Source of the DNA: Micropterus salmoides
Taxonomy: Eukaryota; Chordata; Actinopteri; Centrarchiformes; Centrarchidae
Assembly: GCF_014851395.1 (NCBI RefSeq)
Contig: NW_024041150.1
Span: 6,837,975 to 6,901,974, forward strand
Reading direction: 5' to 3'
Length of the DNA: 64,000 nt
The position numbers and the translations under genes are program-made. Every line of letters begins with the position of its first letter. Within the stretch, counting starts at the first letter, position 1. The notes beneath the pieces are model-generated. The model did no database searches, was not told where the DNA came from, and saw only the letters and a list, made by a program, of their open reading frames with translations. Below, piece by piece: positions 45,836-57,959 of the stretch.

Positions 45836-48800
45836 AAATGAACTGAAGTTTTAAATGAACCACATTTTAAATTAATCTGCTGTTCTGCTTCTGAGCCTTT
45901 ATGACCACTTGTGTCTTTTTGATAATTACATGCCCATTCATGTCTTTGGCCATCCTCCAACATGGCGATAGGAACATGCGGGTCAGCAGGCGCCAAGTGA
46001 CGTGTGAGTTTGATTCGTCTATTAATAGAAGAAAGGCAGCCTGGAGTTCAGGTGAGAACAGCCATCACATGAAGAGTCTGATCTGTAAGTTACACCAACA
46101 AAAACACATCTTACAGCCAGCTCAGTGGGCTTTTTTGGTTACTGAAATTTGACGTTTTAAAAGTTCTCCCTTTTTTGGTTGTTGTTCTGTTAATCTATCT
46201 CTGCTCTAAGCTGTATGTTGTCTGTCCACAGTTTCCATCACTGTTTGTCTATTCCAGACTTTACGGTAAATCAGCAGATGTAGTAGAAATTTAGTTTCTA
46301 TCGTGTTTGTTGATGGAGGTCAGCAGTTTAGATCATGAGGAGTCACATGAAAACACAAGAGGCTGCAGGAAATCCAACACACACCCGAGCTGAAGCCCCC
46401 CCCCCCCTCATAAAACAATTATAATAATAAGGTCAACACACCCATCGAACTGAGCCTGCTCAGAAAGTGATACAGAGGGAACCAGTTAAGACCACATGAC
46501 GTCTGGTGTCAAACAAGGAGGCAATTTACTGTGATCACAGTGTCTTATTTTGTCAGTGTCTAAAAACCTACTGAGACTTCAACTATTTGCAGTATCCCAC
46601 TAACTGCCTTCATCCAGAACCCCGAGGGACTCAAAGTGATATCCTTACATTGCTTGTTTAGTTGAAAATCATATATTTCAAAGAAAAACATAAAAATGAT
46701 TCAATTTTTTGTTTAATTATTTAATGGTTGTCGATTAATTTACTTTCAAACCACCTAATCACTGCAGCTGTACTATTCATACATTCATTGTTCTAATTAG
46801 CTTCTTTATAGTCTGCTCTAGATTATTTTTGTTTTCCTGTAAAGCATAAACTGTTTCTCAGAGTGTTATATAAATAAAATAAAAGCATTTTTAATATTAC
46901 ATCACTGTCAGTGAATCACAGTGATGATTCACAGATGGTTAAATCTAACAGAGAACAGCTGTAAGTCTGCAGCAGTGAAAGTCTACTGGAGATAAAGACC
47001 ATGCCAGCGAGGTGTGTGGTGCTGAAGTCTGGATAATAATACCCCCCCCTGTACATTCAAGGGCAGTTTGAAGGGCAGTGCAGACACCGTGATGAGGAGG
47101 CGTGTGTGTGTGATGCTCTTTAAATCTCAGCGGGGCTTCAGTCACATGAACAAAATCATGTAATGAGGATTATTTTTAAAAATTACACAACTTCATGTGA
47201 TTGAATAATTTGTCAGTAACATTATTAAATTACACTCGACGTGTTATGAACTAATTATTTCCACTGTGATGTCACTGCAGGATGACATCGTCAGGTTTAA
47301 ATTTTTCACATGTAAAAAAAAAAAAAACTTATTTATTTAATTTGTTCATTAAAGCATCTGTGCTGCTGACTGCAGGAAATCAAACTGTGGTGTCATTATT
47401 AGGGCCGTCAGCATTAACACGTTAAGCGCAATGAGATTAAAGACGGAGCATAACGCGCTATAAATGTGTTTAATCGCGTTAATCGTTTATTTTACACAGT
47501 CACTGCTGTTACCAAAGAATCTTTGCTACGAAGAATCTCTACAATCTTTGGCTGCTACTATTTTGACCCTTAGACGCACCCTTACTTCCTGCCTCCTGCT
47601 GGAGAGGAACAACACCACAGCTCTGAGCGGCGTTGTTTTATTTTTTTAAAGACTCCCAGACGGATCCGTGGACAAGTTCAAGCTACCATCTGAGCACGCA
47701 GCCGGTTAAAGGCAAGCTATTTTTCTGAAGACTTGGATTGTGTCGCCCCGTTTCACATCTTCTGATTTGAAATAATCAAATAAATCAAATTTTTAGATTT
47801 TCTTTGCATTAATTTGATTCCTAATAAAGATACACTGATTAAAATCTATTTTAATCATGTGATAAAACATGCTATTAAGTTTTCACTTCAAAAGTATAAC
47901 TAGAAAACTGTTCTGTTTAATAGGATTTAGGATGAGAATCTGCAGTCCATTGAGATTAAAACTATTTTAATCATTTTGTTCCTGATTATTTCACTATAAC
48001 AGTTTGTTGTATAATCTGCACGCTGAGTGTTGAACAGAGAGGAGCTGCTGAGCTCTGCAATCAGCCCAGACAGTCGACCAACAGTCAGAAACACAACACC
48101 AGCAGCTGAGAGACAACCTCAGCTCTGTGTTCCAGTCCATTTACAACAACAACAACAACAACGACGACGACGACGACCGCAGTCTGACAGGGAAGAGGTG
48201 ACACGAAGCCTCAGGGGTAAATAAAGAGGGCAACGACATGTGGCAAAGATCCCTCTGATATGAACCAGGGACACCAGGAGGTCTTCGTGTCCTGAGCTCT
48301 ACCGGTCAGGATGACGGACTATCTGTTTTCTGAGAAACTACCCGACTGACATTCCTGCAGACTGATGGGAATTACAGCTGTTTCAGTTAGTCCCGCTCTT
48401 AGAAGCAGTAACACCGTCATAATGAAATAGTGTGGTTAATTAATAACTACACACACTGTATATCAAATTAGTATGATACCAAATGAGCCGTCTCATCCCA
48501 TAGGATGTTTTTCAGGTGGGTTGGTGGACCCTTAAAAACGACTCGTGTTGCGGAGCAGGCGTCTGACGGATACGTGGTGTCGTCATAGAGCGGCGCACTA
48601 CTGTTTTCCTGCTCTCCACCTTCTCCGTTACTCATTTTTACAGCTAAAGTTACTTCCCCCTGACGGAGCTTTATGCTACATTCACATACTGGGCGACGAG
48701 ACCATGAACAGGCACTATGAAACCTAAAGTTTTGCCAGATTCTGTGTTTTACTGTGGGACACAGCAGCGAGGCAGACTGGAGATTTTGCTTTGTTTACAT

Positions 48801-49242
48801 ACATTTAGTTAGTATACTTGGCAGTTTCTGATCCAACCACGGAGTCCAAACCTCTTCCTCACAAACATTTGATGCAAACCTCCTGACACAGGAAGTCAGA
48901 GCTTGAACGAGCCAATGAATGAGCGCCTAACGTTCTTCAGACTCGTCACTGGTTCATTTTGAAAAGGTAAAGCTGAGCGAGCCTCAGAGATACCCGAGTG
49001 ATTATTACAACCCAGTGTGGAGGTTTGGTTTCCTGCAGAGTCCCACCAGTCCGCATGCTGGACTGGTCCCTCAGTGTTCAATTCAGCTGCTCAGACATCC
49101 GTCCTCGCCGCTGTCACGGCAACATCGCCTTTAATCTGATGACCTTGGAAAGGGAGCAGGATGTGATCTTGTGAGCCTCGTTAGGGTCTCTCTCTAAAAG
49201 TAATTTAGTTTAACTGAAATTTTAATGATGAAGTCGCAGTGA

Positions 49243-50235
49243 ACGTCTGAACGACCTGCTGCTGAACGTCCAGCTGCTGAACGTCCAGCTGCTGAACGTC
49301 CAGCTGCTGAACGTCCTGCTGCTGAACGTCCTGCTGCTGAACGTCCAGCTGCTGAACGTCCAGCTGCTGAACGTCCAGCTGCTGAACGTCCAGCTGCTGA
49401 ACGTCCTGCTGCTGAACGTCCTGCTGCTGAACGACCTGCTGCTGAACGCCCAGCTGCTGAACGCCCAGCTGCTGAACGTCCAGCTGCTGAACGTCCAGCT
49501 GCTGAACGTCCTGCTGCTGAACGTCCTGCTGCTGAACGTCCAGCTGCTGAACGTCCAGCTGCTGAACGTCCAGCTGCTGAACGTCCTGCTGCTGAACGAC
49601 CTGCTGCTGAACGACCTGCTGCTGAACGCCCAGCTGCTGAACGTCCAGCTGCTGAACGTCCTGCTGCTGAACGCCCTGCTGCTGAACGACCTGCTGCTGA
49701 ACGCCCAGCTGCTGAACGCCCAGCTGCTGAACGCCCTGCTGCTGAACGTCCAGCTGCTGAACGTCCAGCTGCTGAACGTCCAGCTGCTGAACGTCCTGCT
49801 GCTGAACGCCCAGCTGCTGAACGCCCAGCTGCTGAACGTCCTGCTGCTGAACGCCCAGCTGCTGAACGTCCTGCTGCCGAACGTCCTGCTGCTCAACGAC
49901 CTGCTGCTGCTCAACGCCCTGCTGCTGAACTACCTGCTGCCGAACGTCCGGTCGTGGACGTGGTCGTGCAGCAGGTCGTTCAGCAGCAGGTCGTTCAGCA
50001 GCAGGTCGTGCAGCAGCAGGGCAGCTGGTCCGACAAAGAAGACAAAGACAAAAAGGACGATGCAGAAGGAGACGAAGCTGAAGAAGTTGTTGAAGAAGAA
50101 GATGAATAAGATGAAGACGAAAAGCATGACGAAACAGATGACGAACAAGAAGATGAACAAAAAGAAGACGAAGATGAAAAAGGATAATGGACAAGAAGAA
50201 AAGACTGAAGACGTGAACGAGCCGGCTGCTGCTTA
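49243..50235 (+). pseudogene. possible decayed acidic coding segment continuing the AAERP repeat frame
   Basis: The plus frame is open from 49243 (after TGA at 49240) through the repeat, then reads VVQQQGSWSDKEDKDKKDDA and a Glu/Asp/Lys-rich stretch to a TAA at 50107. The same frame then continues acidic to a TAA at 50185-50187, and a one-base shift near there gives DNGQEEKTEDVNEPAAA and a stop at 50232. An ATTAAA follows at 50279. There is no ATG in the frame. The codon-like pattern persisting past a stop suggests either a decayed exon or biased GAA/GAC-rich simple sequence; I do not recognise the family. Confidence 0.25.
49250..49945. repeat. minisatellite, 15-bp unit, about 46 copies
   Basis: Units GCTGCTGAACGTCCA with third-position style changes (GTCCT, GACCT, GCCCA). 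Phase is kept throughout, so it is open in several frames: the minus strand reads DVQQL/VVQQQ repeats or a Ser/Phe/Trp-rich frame, the plus strand reads AAERP repeats. The 410-aa minus frame has no recognised family and is treated as an artefact. Confidence 0.93.
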
Positions 50236-50239
50236 ACTC

Positions 50240-51440
50240 TGCCATGTGTTTTACTCTCAGCGTGAATGTTCTGTAAACATTAAAACTATTCCAGGACGAC
50301 CAGATGACAGACAGCAGAGACCAAGAGGAGATCTGGTTCTGGATGGGTCCCTTCCTGAGTGGTGGGTCAGGTTTCATTTGGACAGACACTTCCTGTTCAC
50401 AGTGAAACTCAAAGAGAGACGGCAGGTCGGGCAACACCCAAATATCACTGCAAGGGGTTTCTGGGAAATGTAGGAAATCAGAAACTGAGGCGGCCTAAAC
50501 AGCTGAGACGCGTCAGGACGAGGTTACGCTGACCTGCTAACTTTTATCTGTTTTTATCTTGTCGTCTTTTTGATTGAATGTTTGCTTGTTTCATATTTTG
50601 TTTAGTTATCAGCCCGAGATATGGTTTGATATTTTAAGAAAAATAATATTGTTGATACAAAAAAAATGTTCTTGTCTGACTTATTCAGGAAACTCACACT
50701 AAAATAAACTAAAAATGATTCATGTTTTGGTTTAGCCAGGTTAACAGGCCTTACTTTCTGTAACATGGACGAGACATTTTATAATGTTAAGAGCCCTCTA
50801 CCTGCAGGACGACCGTCCTGTTGCAAAGAGAACATGATAAAACGTAAATATGCTGTACGAGTGAAACATGAACAGACGCACGATCTCACAGAACATGAGG
50901 TCTTTGTTCAGGCCTGTGGGCACCAGAGTCCATTCACAAATCCAGTGATTTAATCTGCCAGCAGGTATTTTTAACTAAACTTTGTTCACTTATTTTCACT
51001 ATAAATTCATCTGCTTATTATCATTAATATTTTTAATCACTTCATTGTTTTGACCGTAACATACGAGAAAGAGAGAGAAAAGCTACCGGACATCTTTTCC
51101 AGCAGTTTTATAAAAACCTTATTCCTTCCTTGATTAGCTCCCTGTCGTCCTACTGTCTGCAAATGTTGTTTATCTCTGTACGAGGTAGTTTGTCTTATTT
51201 AATTATTCTTATTTGCGCCTCTTATGGACACTGAGAGCAACATGCACATTCCTGCCCAATGAAAGAGATCCTGATTATTAATTAGTAATGAACTATTGTT
51301 ATTCTGTTGTTCCATGTTCAGTTTTTCCTCCTTCACTGAGAACGTGTCTTTTTTTCTGTGAGATATCTTTAAAAAAGGTTTTTACCTCTTATATAATAAA
51401 CTAAAATAATACATCCTCACGTAGGAGAAACTGCGAGCAG
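50240..51440. other. non-coding stretch, nothing recognised
   Basis: Unique-looking AT-rich sequence from the end of the acidic tract to the GC-rich segment at about 51590. No exon, repeat family or RNA gene is recognised on either strand. Confidence 0.55.
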
Positions 51441-51789
51441 AGTTTATTTCTGGTTTTACAGCCTGAGAGCTGAACTCTGCTCTGAAACTTTATTCACAGC
51501 CTGAGAGACGAACAGGTGAACACTCTGCAGGTGTGTGTGTGTCTCAGGCTGATAAGCACAGTTAGTCCGACTTTTCCTGGACTCTGCTAATAGGATTCCC
51601 CCGACACCTCCTCCCCCTCCTCCCCCTCTTCCTCCCCCTCCCTCCCAGCATGCACTGCACAATCCACCAACACACACACACTTATAAAAACCGCACGTAC
51701 GCACACACATGTTCACACACACGCACACACACTGTAACCTTACCTGTGTGTCCTGGCGTCCTCGCCGCTGCAGCGACGTCGTCCCCCGA

Positions 51790-51803
51790 GTTGCCGTGGT
51801 AAC
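51790..51803. promoter_or_regulatory. RFX X-box, GTTGCCGTGGTAAC
   Basis: Matches the RFX consensus GTNRCC-N(0-3)-RGYAAC exactly, with a 2-base spacer. Lies within the candidate first exon. Confidence 0.55.
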
Positions 51804-51834
51804 CTCCTTTTCCTCCCTCTCTCGTCCCGTCACG

Positions 51835-51988
51835 CTCTCTCTCTCTCTCTGCTACAGAGTCGTCTGATCCTCTCTCTCTCTCTCTGCACACTTGTTGTCT
51901 GCAGCAGAGCCGGCTCATCGTGGATTTACAGACTCCTCCTCTTCCTCCTCCTCCTCCTCCTCTTCCTCCTCCTCCTCCTCCTCCTCCA
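51835..51988. repeat. CT and TCC microsatellites
   Basis: CT runs at 51835-51851 and 51870-51884, and an interrupted TCC/TCT run at 51935-51988. They generate Ser- or Pro-only frames without meaning. Confidence 0.95.
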
Positions 51989-52239
51989 CTTCCGATCTCT
52001 ATCAATCAGCTGACGTCCCTGCCCCTTCTTCCAGGCAGCCTGCCAGCCAATCCCCATCCTCCGCTGCCTGCAGACCTGGCTCCTTTAGCCAATGACGAGC
52101 AGCACTGACAGACGGCAGCACGCAGCTGATTAGAGGCGCTCTGAGGTCAGAGGGTCGGAGCTGCTGTTAATGACCAATTACAGCAGAGATACACTGGCCA
52201 CGCCCCCAACAGTGATGTCACAACGCACTACAGTATGGC

Positions 52240-55200
52240 GGTCGATCAGACATGTCTGTCAGAACGGCGGGACAGTCCAGCGTCTGCGGTGTGTTCAGTG
52301 TCTGTCAGAACGGCGGGACAGTCCAGCGTCTGCGGTGTGTTCAGTGTCTGTCAGAACGGCGGGACAGTCCAGCGTCTGCGGTGTGTTCAGTGTCTGTCAG
52401 AACGGCGGGACAGTCCAGCGTCTGCGGTGTGTTCAGTGTCTGTCAGAACGGCGGGACAGTTCAGCGTCTGCGGTGAGTTCAGTGTCTGTCAGAACGGCGG
52501 GACAGTCCAGCGTCTGCGGTGAGTTCAGTGTCTGTCAGAACGGCGGGACAGTCCAGGGCCAGCGGTGTGTTCAGTGTCTGTCAGAACGGCGGGACAGTCC
52601 AGCGTCTGCGGTGAGTTCAGTGTCTGTCAGAACGGCGGGACAGTCCAGCGTCTGCGGTGTGTTCAGTGTCTGTCAGAACGGCGGGACAGTCCAGCGTCTG
52701 CGGTGTGTTCAGTGTCTGTAATAACAGCGGGACAGTCCAGCGTCTGCGGTGTGTTTACAAGTCTGTAATAACAGCGGGACAGTCCAGCGTCTGCGGTGTG
52801 TTCAGTGTCTGTAATAACAGCGGGACAGTCCAGCGTCTGCGGTGAGTTTACAAGTCTGTAATAACAGCAGGACATTCCAGCGTCTGCGGTGAGTTTACAA
52901 GTCTGTAATAACAGCAGGACATTCCAGCGTCTGCGGTGAGTTTACAAGTCTGTAATAACAGCGGGACAGTCCAGCGTCTGCGGTGAGTTTACAAGTCTGT
53001 AATAACAGCGGGACAGTCCAGCGTCTGCGGTGAGTTTACAAGTCTGTAATAACAGCAGGACATTCCAGCGTCTGCGGTGTGTTTACAAGTCTGTAATAAC
53101 AGCAGGACATTCCAGCGTCTGCGGTGAGTTTACAAGTCTGTAATAACAGCAGGACATTCCAGCGTCTGCGGTGTGTTTACATGTCTGTAATAACAGCGGG
53201 ACAGTCCAGCGTCTGCGGTGAGTTTACAAGTCTGTAATAACAGCGGGCCAGTCCAGCGCCTGCGGTGAGTTTACATGTCTGTAATAACAGCGGGACAGTC
53301 CAGCGTCTGCGGTGAGTTTACATGTCTGTAATAACAGCAGGACATTCCAGCGTCTGCGGTGAGTTTACAAGTCTGTAATAACAGCGGGACAGTCCAGCGT
53401 CTCTGTAATAACAGCGGGACAGTCCAGCGTCTGCGGTGAGTTTACAAGTCTGTAATAACAGCAGGACATTCCAGCGTCTGCGGTGAGTTTACAAGTCTGT
53501 AATAACAGCGGGACAGTCCAGCGTCTCTGTAATAACAGCGGGACAGTCCAGCGTCTGCGGTGAGTTTACATGTCTGTAATAACAGCAGGACATTCCAGCG
53601 TCTGCGGTGAGTTTACAAGTCTGTAATAACAGCGGGACAGTCCAGCGTCTCTGTAATAACAGCAGGACAGTCCAGCGTCTGCGGTGAGTTTACATGTCTG
53701 TAATAACAGCGGGACAGTCCAGCGTCTGCGGTGAGTTTACATGTCTGTAATAACAGCAGGACAGTCCAGCGTCTGCGGTGTGTTTACATGTCTGTAATAA
53801 CAGCGGGACAGACCAGCGTCTGCGGTGTGTTTACATGTCTGTAATAACAGCGGGACAGACCAGCGTCTGCGGTGTGTTTACATGTCTGTAATAACAGCGG
53901 GACAGTCCAGCGTCTGCGGTGAGTTTACATGTTGTAATAACAGCAGGACATTCCAGCGTCTGCGGTGAGTTTACAAGTCTGTAATAACAGCGGGACAGTC
54001 CAGCGTCTGCGGTGTGTTTACATGTCTGTAATAACAGCGGGACAGTCCAGCGTCTGCGGTGAGTTCAGTGTCTGTCAGAACGGCGGGACAGTCCAGCGTC
54101 TGCGGTGTGTTCAGTGTCTGTCAGAACGGGAACGGCGGGACAGTCCAGCGTCTGCGGTGTGTTCAGTGTCTGTCAGAACGGCGGGACAGTCCAGCGTCTG
54201 CGGTGTGTTCAGTGTCTGTCAGAACGGCGGGACAGTCCAGCGTCTGCGGTGTGTTTACAAGTCTGTAATAACAGCGGGACAGTCCAGCGTCTGCGGTGTG
54301 TTCACATGTCTGTAATAACAGCAGGACAGTCCAGCGTCTGCGGTGAGTTTACATGTCTGTAATAACAGCGGGACAGTCCAGCGTCTGCGGTGTGTTTACA
54401 TGTCTGTAATAACAGCGGGACAGTCCAGCGTCTGCGGTGAGTTTACATGTCTGTAATAACAGCAGGACATTCCAGCGTCTGCGGTGAGTTTACAAGTCTG
54501 TAATAACAGCGGGACAGTCCAGCGTCTGCGGTGTGTTTACATGTCTGTAATAACAGCGGGACAGTCCAGCGTCTGCGGTGAGTTTACAAGTCTGTAATAA
54601 CAGCGGGACAGTCCAGCGTCTGCGGTGTGTTTACATGTCTGTAATAACAGCGGGACAGTCCAGCGTCTGCGGTGAGTTTACAAGTCTGTAATAACAGCGG
54701 GACAGTCCAGCGTCTGCGGTGTGTTTACATGTCTGTAATAACAGCGGGACAGTCCAGCGTCTGCGGTGAGTTTACAAGTCTGTAATAACAGCGGGACAGT
54801 CCAGCGTCTGCGGTGAGTTTACATGTCTGTAATAACAGCGGGACAGTCCAGCGTCTGCGGTGAGTTTACAAGTCTGTAATAACAGCGGGACAGTCCAGCG
54901 TCTGCGGTGAGTTTACATGTCTGTAATAACAGCGGGACAGTCCAGCGTCTGCAGTGTGTTTACATGTCTGTAATAACAGCGGGACAGTCCAGCGTCTGCG
55001 GTGAGTTTACAAGTCTGTAATAACAGCGGGACAGTCCAGCGTCTGCGGTGAGTTTACAAGTCTGTAATAACAGCGGGCCAGTCCAGCGCCTGCGGTGAGT
55101 TTACATGTCTGTAATAACAGCGGGACAGTCCAGCGTCTGCGGTGAGTTTACATGTCTGTAATAACAGCGGGACAGTCCAGCGTCTGCGGTGTGTTTACAT

Positions 55201-57180
55201 GTCTGTAATAACAGCGGGACAGTCCAGCGTCTGCGGTGTGTTTACATGTCTGTAATAACAGCGGGACAGTCCAGCGTCTGCGGTGAGTTTACATGTCTGT
55301 AATAACAGCGGGACAGTCCAGCGTCTGCGGTGTGTTTACATGTCTGTAATAACAGCGGGACAGTCCAGCGTCTGCGGTGTGTTTACATGTCTGTAATAAC
55401 AGCGGGACAGTCCAGCGTCTGCGGTGAGTTTACATGTCTGTAATAACAGCAGGACATTCCAGCGTCTGCGGTGAGTTTACAAGTCTGTAATAACAGCGGG
55501 ACAGTCCAGCGTCTGCGGTGTGTTTACATGTCTGTAATAACAGCGGGAGTCCAGCGTCTGCGGTGAGTTTACAAGTCTGTAATAACAGCGGGACAGTCCA
55601 GCGTCTGCGGTGAGTTTACATGTCTGTAATAACAGCGGGACAGTCCAGCGCCTGCGGTGAGTTTACAAGTCTGTAATAACAGCGGGACAGTCCAGCGTCT
55701 GCGGTGAGTTTACAAGTCTGTAATAACAGCGGGACAGTCCAGCGTCTGCGGTGAGTTTACATGTCTGTAATAACAGCGGGACAGTCCAGCGCCTGCGGTG
55801 AGTTTACATGTCTGTAATAACAGCGGGACAGTCCAGCGCCTGCGGTGAGTTTACAAGTCTGTAATAACAGCGGGACAGTCCAGCGTCTGCGGTGAGTTTA
55901 CAAGTCTGTAATAACAGCGGGACATTCCAGCGTCTGCGGTGAGTTTACAAGTCTGTAATAACAGCAGGACATTCCAGCGTCTGCGGTGAGTTTACAAGTC
56001 TGTAATAACAGCGGGACAGTCCAGCGTCTGCGGTGAGTTTACAAGTCTGTAATAACAGCGGGACAGTCCAGCGTCTGCGGTGTGTTTACATGTCTGTAAT
56101 AACAGCAGGACATTCCAGCGTCTGCGGTGAGTTTACAAGTCTGTAATAACAGCAGGACATTCCAGCGTCTGCGGTGAGTTTACAAGTCTGTAATAACAGC
56201 GGGACAGTCCAGCGTCTGCGGTGAGTTTACAAGTCTGTAATAACAGCGGGACAGTCCAGCGTCTGCGGTGTGTTTACATGTCTGTAATAACAGCGGGACA
56301 GTCCAGCGTCTGCGGTGAGTTTACATGTCTGTAATAACAGCGGGACAGTCCAGCGTCTGCGGTGAGTTTACATGTCTGTAATAACAGCGGGACAGTCCAG
56401 CGTCTGCGGTGAGTTTACATGTTTGTAATAACAGCGGGACAGTCCAGCGTCTGCGGTGTGTTTACATGTCTGTAATAACAGCGGGACAGTCCAGCGTCTG
56501 CGGTGTGTTTACATGTCTGTAATAACAGCGGGACAGTCCAGCGTCTGCGGTGTGTTCACATGTCTGTAATAACAGCAGGACAGTCCAGCGTCTGCGGTGT
56601 GTTTACATGTCTGTAATAACAGCGGGACAGTCCAGCGTCTGCGGTGAGTTTACATGTCTGTAATAACAGCGGGACAGTCCAGCGTCTGCGGTGTGTTTAC
56701 ATGTCTGTAATAACAGCGGGACAGTCCAGCGTCTGCGGTGTGTTCACATGTCTGTAATAACAGCGGGACAGTCCAGCGTCTGCGGTGAGTTTACATGTCT
56801 GTAATAACAGCGGGACAGTCCAGCGTCTGCGGTGAGTTTACATGTCTGTAATAACAGCGGGACAGTCCAGCGTCTGCGGTGTGTTTACATGTCTGTAATA
56901 ACAGCGGGACAGTCCAGCGTCTGCGGTGTGTTTACATGTCTGTAATAACAGCGGGACAGTCCAGCGTCTGCGGTGAGTTTACAAGTCTGTAATAACAGCG
57001 GGACAGTCCAGCGTCTGCGGTGTGTTTACATGTCTGTAATAACAGCGGGACAGTCCAGCGTCTGCGGTGTGTTTACATGTCTGTAATAACAGCGGGACAG
57101 TCCAGCGTCTGCGGTGAGTTTACATGTCTGTAATAACAGCGGGACAGTCCAGCATCTGCGGTGTGTTTACATGTCTGTAA
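52240..57180. repeat. 4.9-kb minisatellite, 46- and 47-bp units, about 105 copies
   Basis: All units share GGGACAGTCCAGCGTCTGCG. Subtype A (46 bp) joins it to TGTGTTCAGTGTCTGTCAGAACGGC; subtype B (47 bp) to GAGTTTACAAGTCTGTAATAACAGC. A fills 52250-52715 and returns as a small island at 54060-54240; B fills the rest. B units split into AAGTCTG and ATGTCTG forms and GTGAG/GTGTG forms. Units with TGTTTACA carry a forkhead-type motif. Open frames here are repeat artefacts. Confidence 0.97.
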
Positions 57181-57189
57181 TAACAGACT

Positions 57190-57621
57190 CTCTGCCCCCG
57201 TTTGCTGCTACAACAGCAGGTGACTTTAGACTTGTTGTTGTAGAAAGGTTACAGGAAGTCAGTGAACAGCCTCACAGGCTTTGGTGTCATCTTCAAGGTC
57301 TTCACTGACAGGACAACAGAGTTTAGTAGGAGCAGGTGTTTCTGTGACAACTTCAAACATCAAGAACAAGTTTATCATGAGCGCAGTGAGCTTCAGCTGA
57401 TCGCACTCTAAAGTTGCTCTTTATTCTAAGTGTAGTTGGATATAAGAACGTGCAATAGAGACAGAAACAGATCATTTCCTCTCAAACCCTCTCGTTCTGT
57501 GATGGATGATAAAAAGAGCAGCAGGACAAACTCCCAGTCTGTGTGGTCTTTAACAGGAAATACAGCCGTCAGCGCTGCACAACAAACATCAATCAGCCTG
57601 AAGCTCTCACATCCATATGGA

Positions 57622-57658
<37 letters not shown>

Positions 57659-57840
57659 GCAGTACCTCAGATACAGGAGGCGGAGTCACACAGGACGGCT
57701 GCCGACAGGAAGTCTGCGAGGAGAGAAGAAGATCAGATTAACTTAAAGCAACACAAACAGTCCTTCTTCTTCTTCTTCTTCTTCTTCTTCTTCTTCTTCT
57801 TCTTCTGCCACAGTCACTAGATGCTGAGTGTGTCCTTCAG
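57190..57840. other. spacer with TG and TTC microsatellites
   Basis: TG run at 57623-57657 and TTC run at 57763-57806 in otherwise unremarkable sequence. No exon found. Confidence 0.8.
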
Positions 57841-57959
57841 AATGACTGAATGAATGGTTTTGTTTACATGAACCGTCCCTCACGGATTTATTTACACGCA
57901 CGTACAAAACGTCCCGGGAGATCTCCAACACCAAATCAATACCTCCACAGAGCCAGAGA

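Larger units (their letters stand above)
43559..49200. other. 5' intron of psd or flank: repeats, no exon recognised
   Basis: Contains an ACAC run (43728-43741), a degenerate tandem repeat (44575-44960), a retroposon-like tail (45745-45835), C homopolymers (46398-46409, 47042-47049) and a hAT-like GGGCCGTCAGCATTAACACG segment (47402-47480) whose other end I cannot find. There is also a CAA/CGA microsatellite (48144-48177). The minus-strand 98-aa frame at 45182-45478 has no recognisable family. Confidence 0.6.
51744..52110 (-). promoter_or_regulatory. psd: candidate psd promoter and non-coding first exon (inner)
   Basis: GC-rich minus-strand segment ending in a strong donor GACACACAG|GTAAGG at 51744. 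Upstream (higher coordinates) are two reverse CCAAT boxes (ATTGG near 52048 and 52093), an ETS-type CGGAAGT near 51990, and a GGA microsatellite (51935-51988). A short ATG frame starting ATGAGCCGGCTCTGC near 51920 closes before the donor, so any exon here is untranslated. The next acceptor downstream on this strand that I trust is that of psd exon 1 at 43558. Linking the two is inference. Confidence 0.45.

Noticed and set aside
49205..50437. 410-codon minus frame with DVQQL repeats
   Set aside because: Mostly minisatellite; flanking parts show no family resemblance, and the other frames are equally open.
52170..54362. Cys/Ser/Val-rich plus frames in the 46/47-bp array
   Set aside because: Repeat-phase artefacts; they break wherever the 47-bp subtype shifts the frame.
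52240..57180. CRISPR-like regular repeat array
   Set aside because: There are no unique spacers; units are contiguous and vary by point changes, and the DNA is a vertebrate genome.
57426..57934. Small frames over the TG and TTC runs
   Set aside because: They are translations of microsatellites (poly-Val/Cys, poly-Glu).
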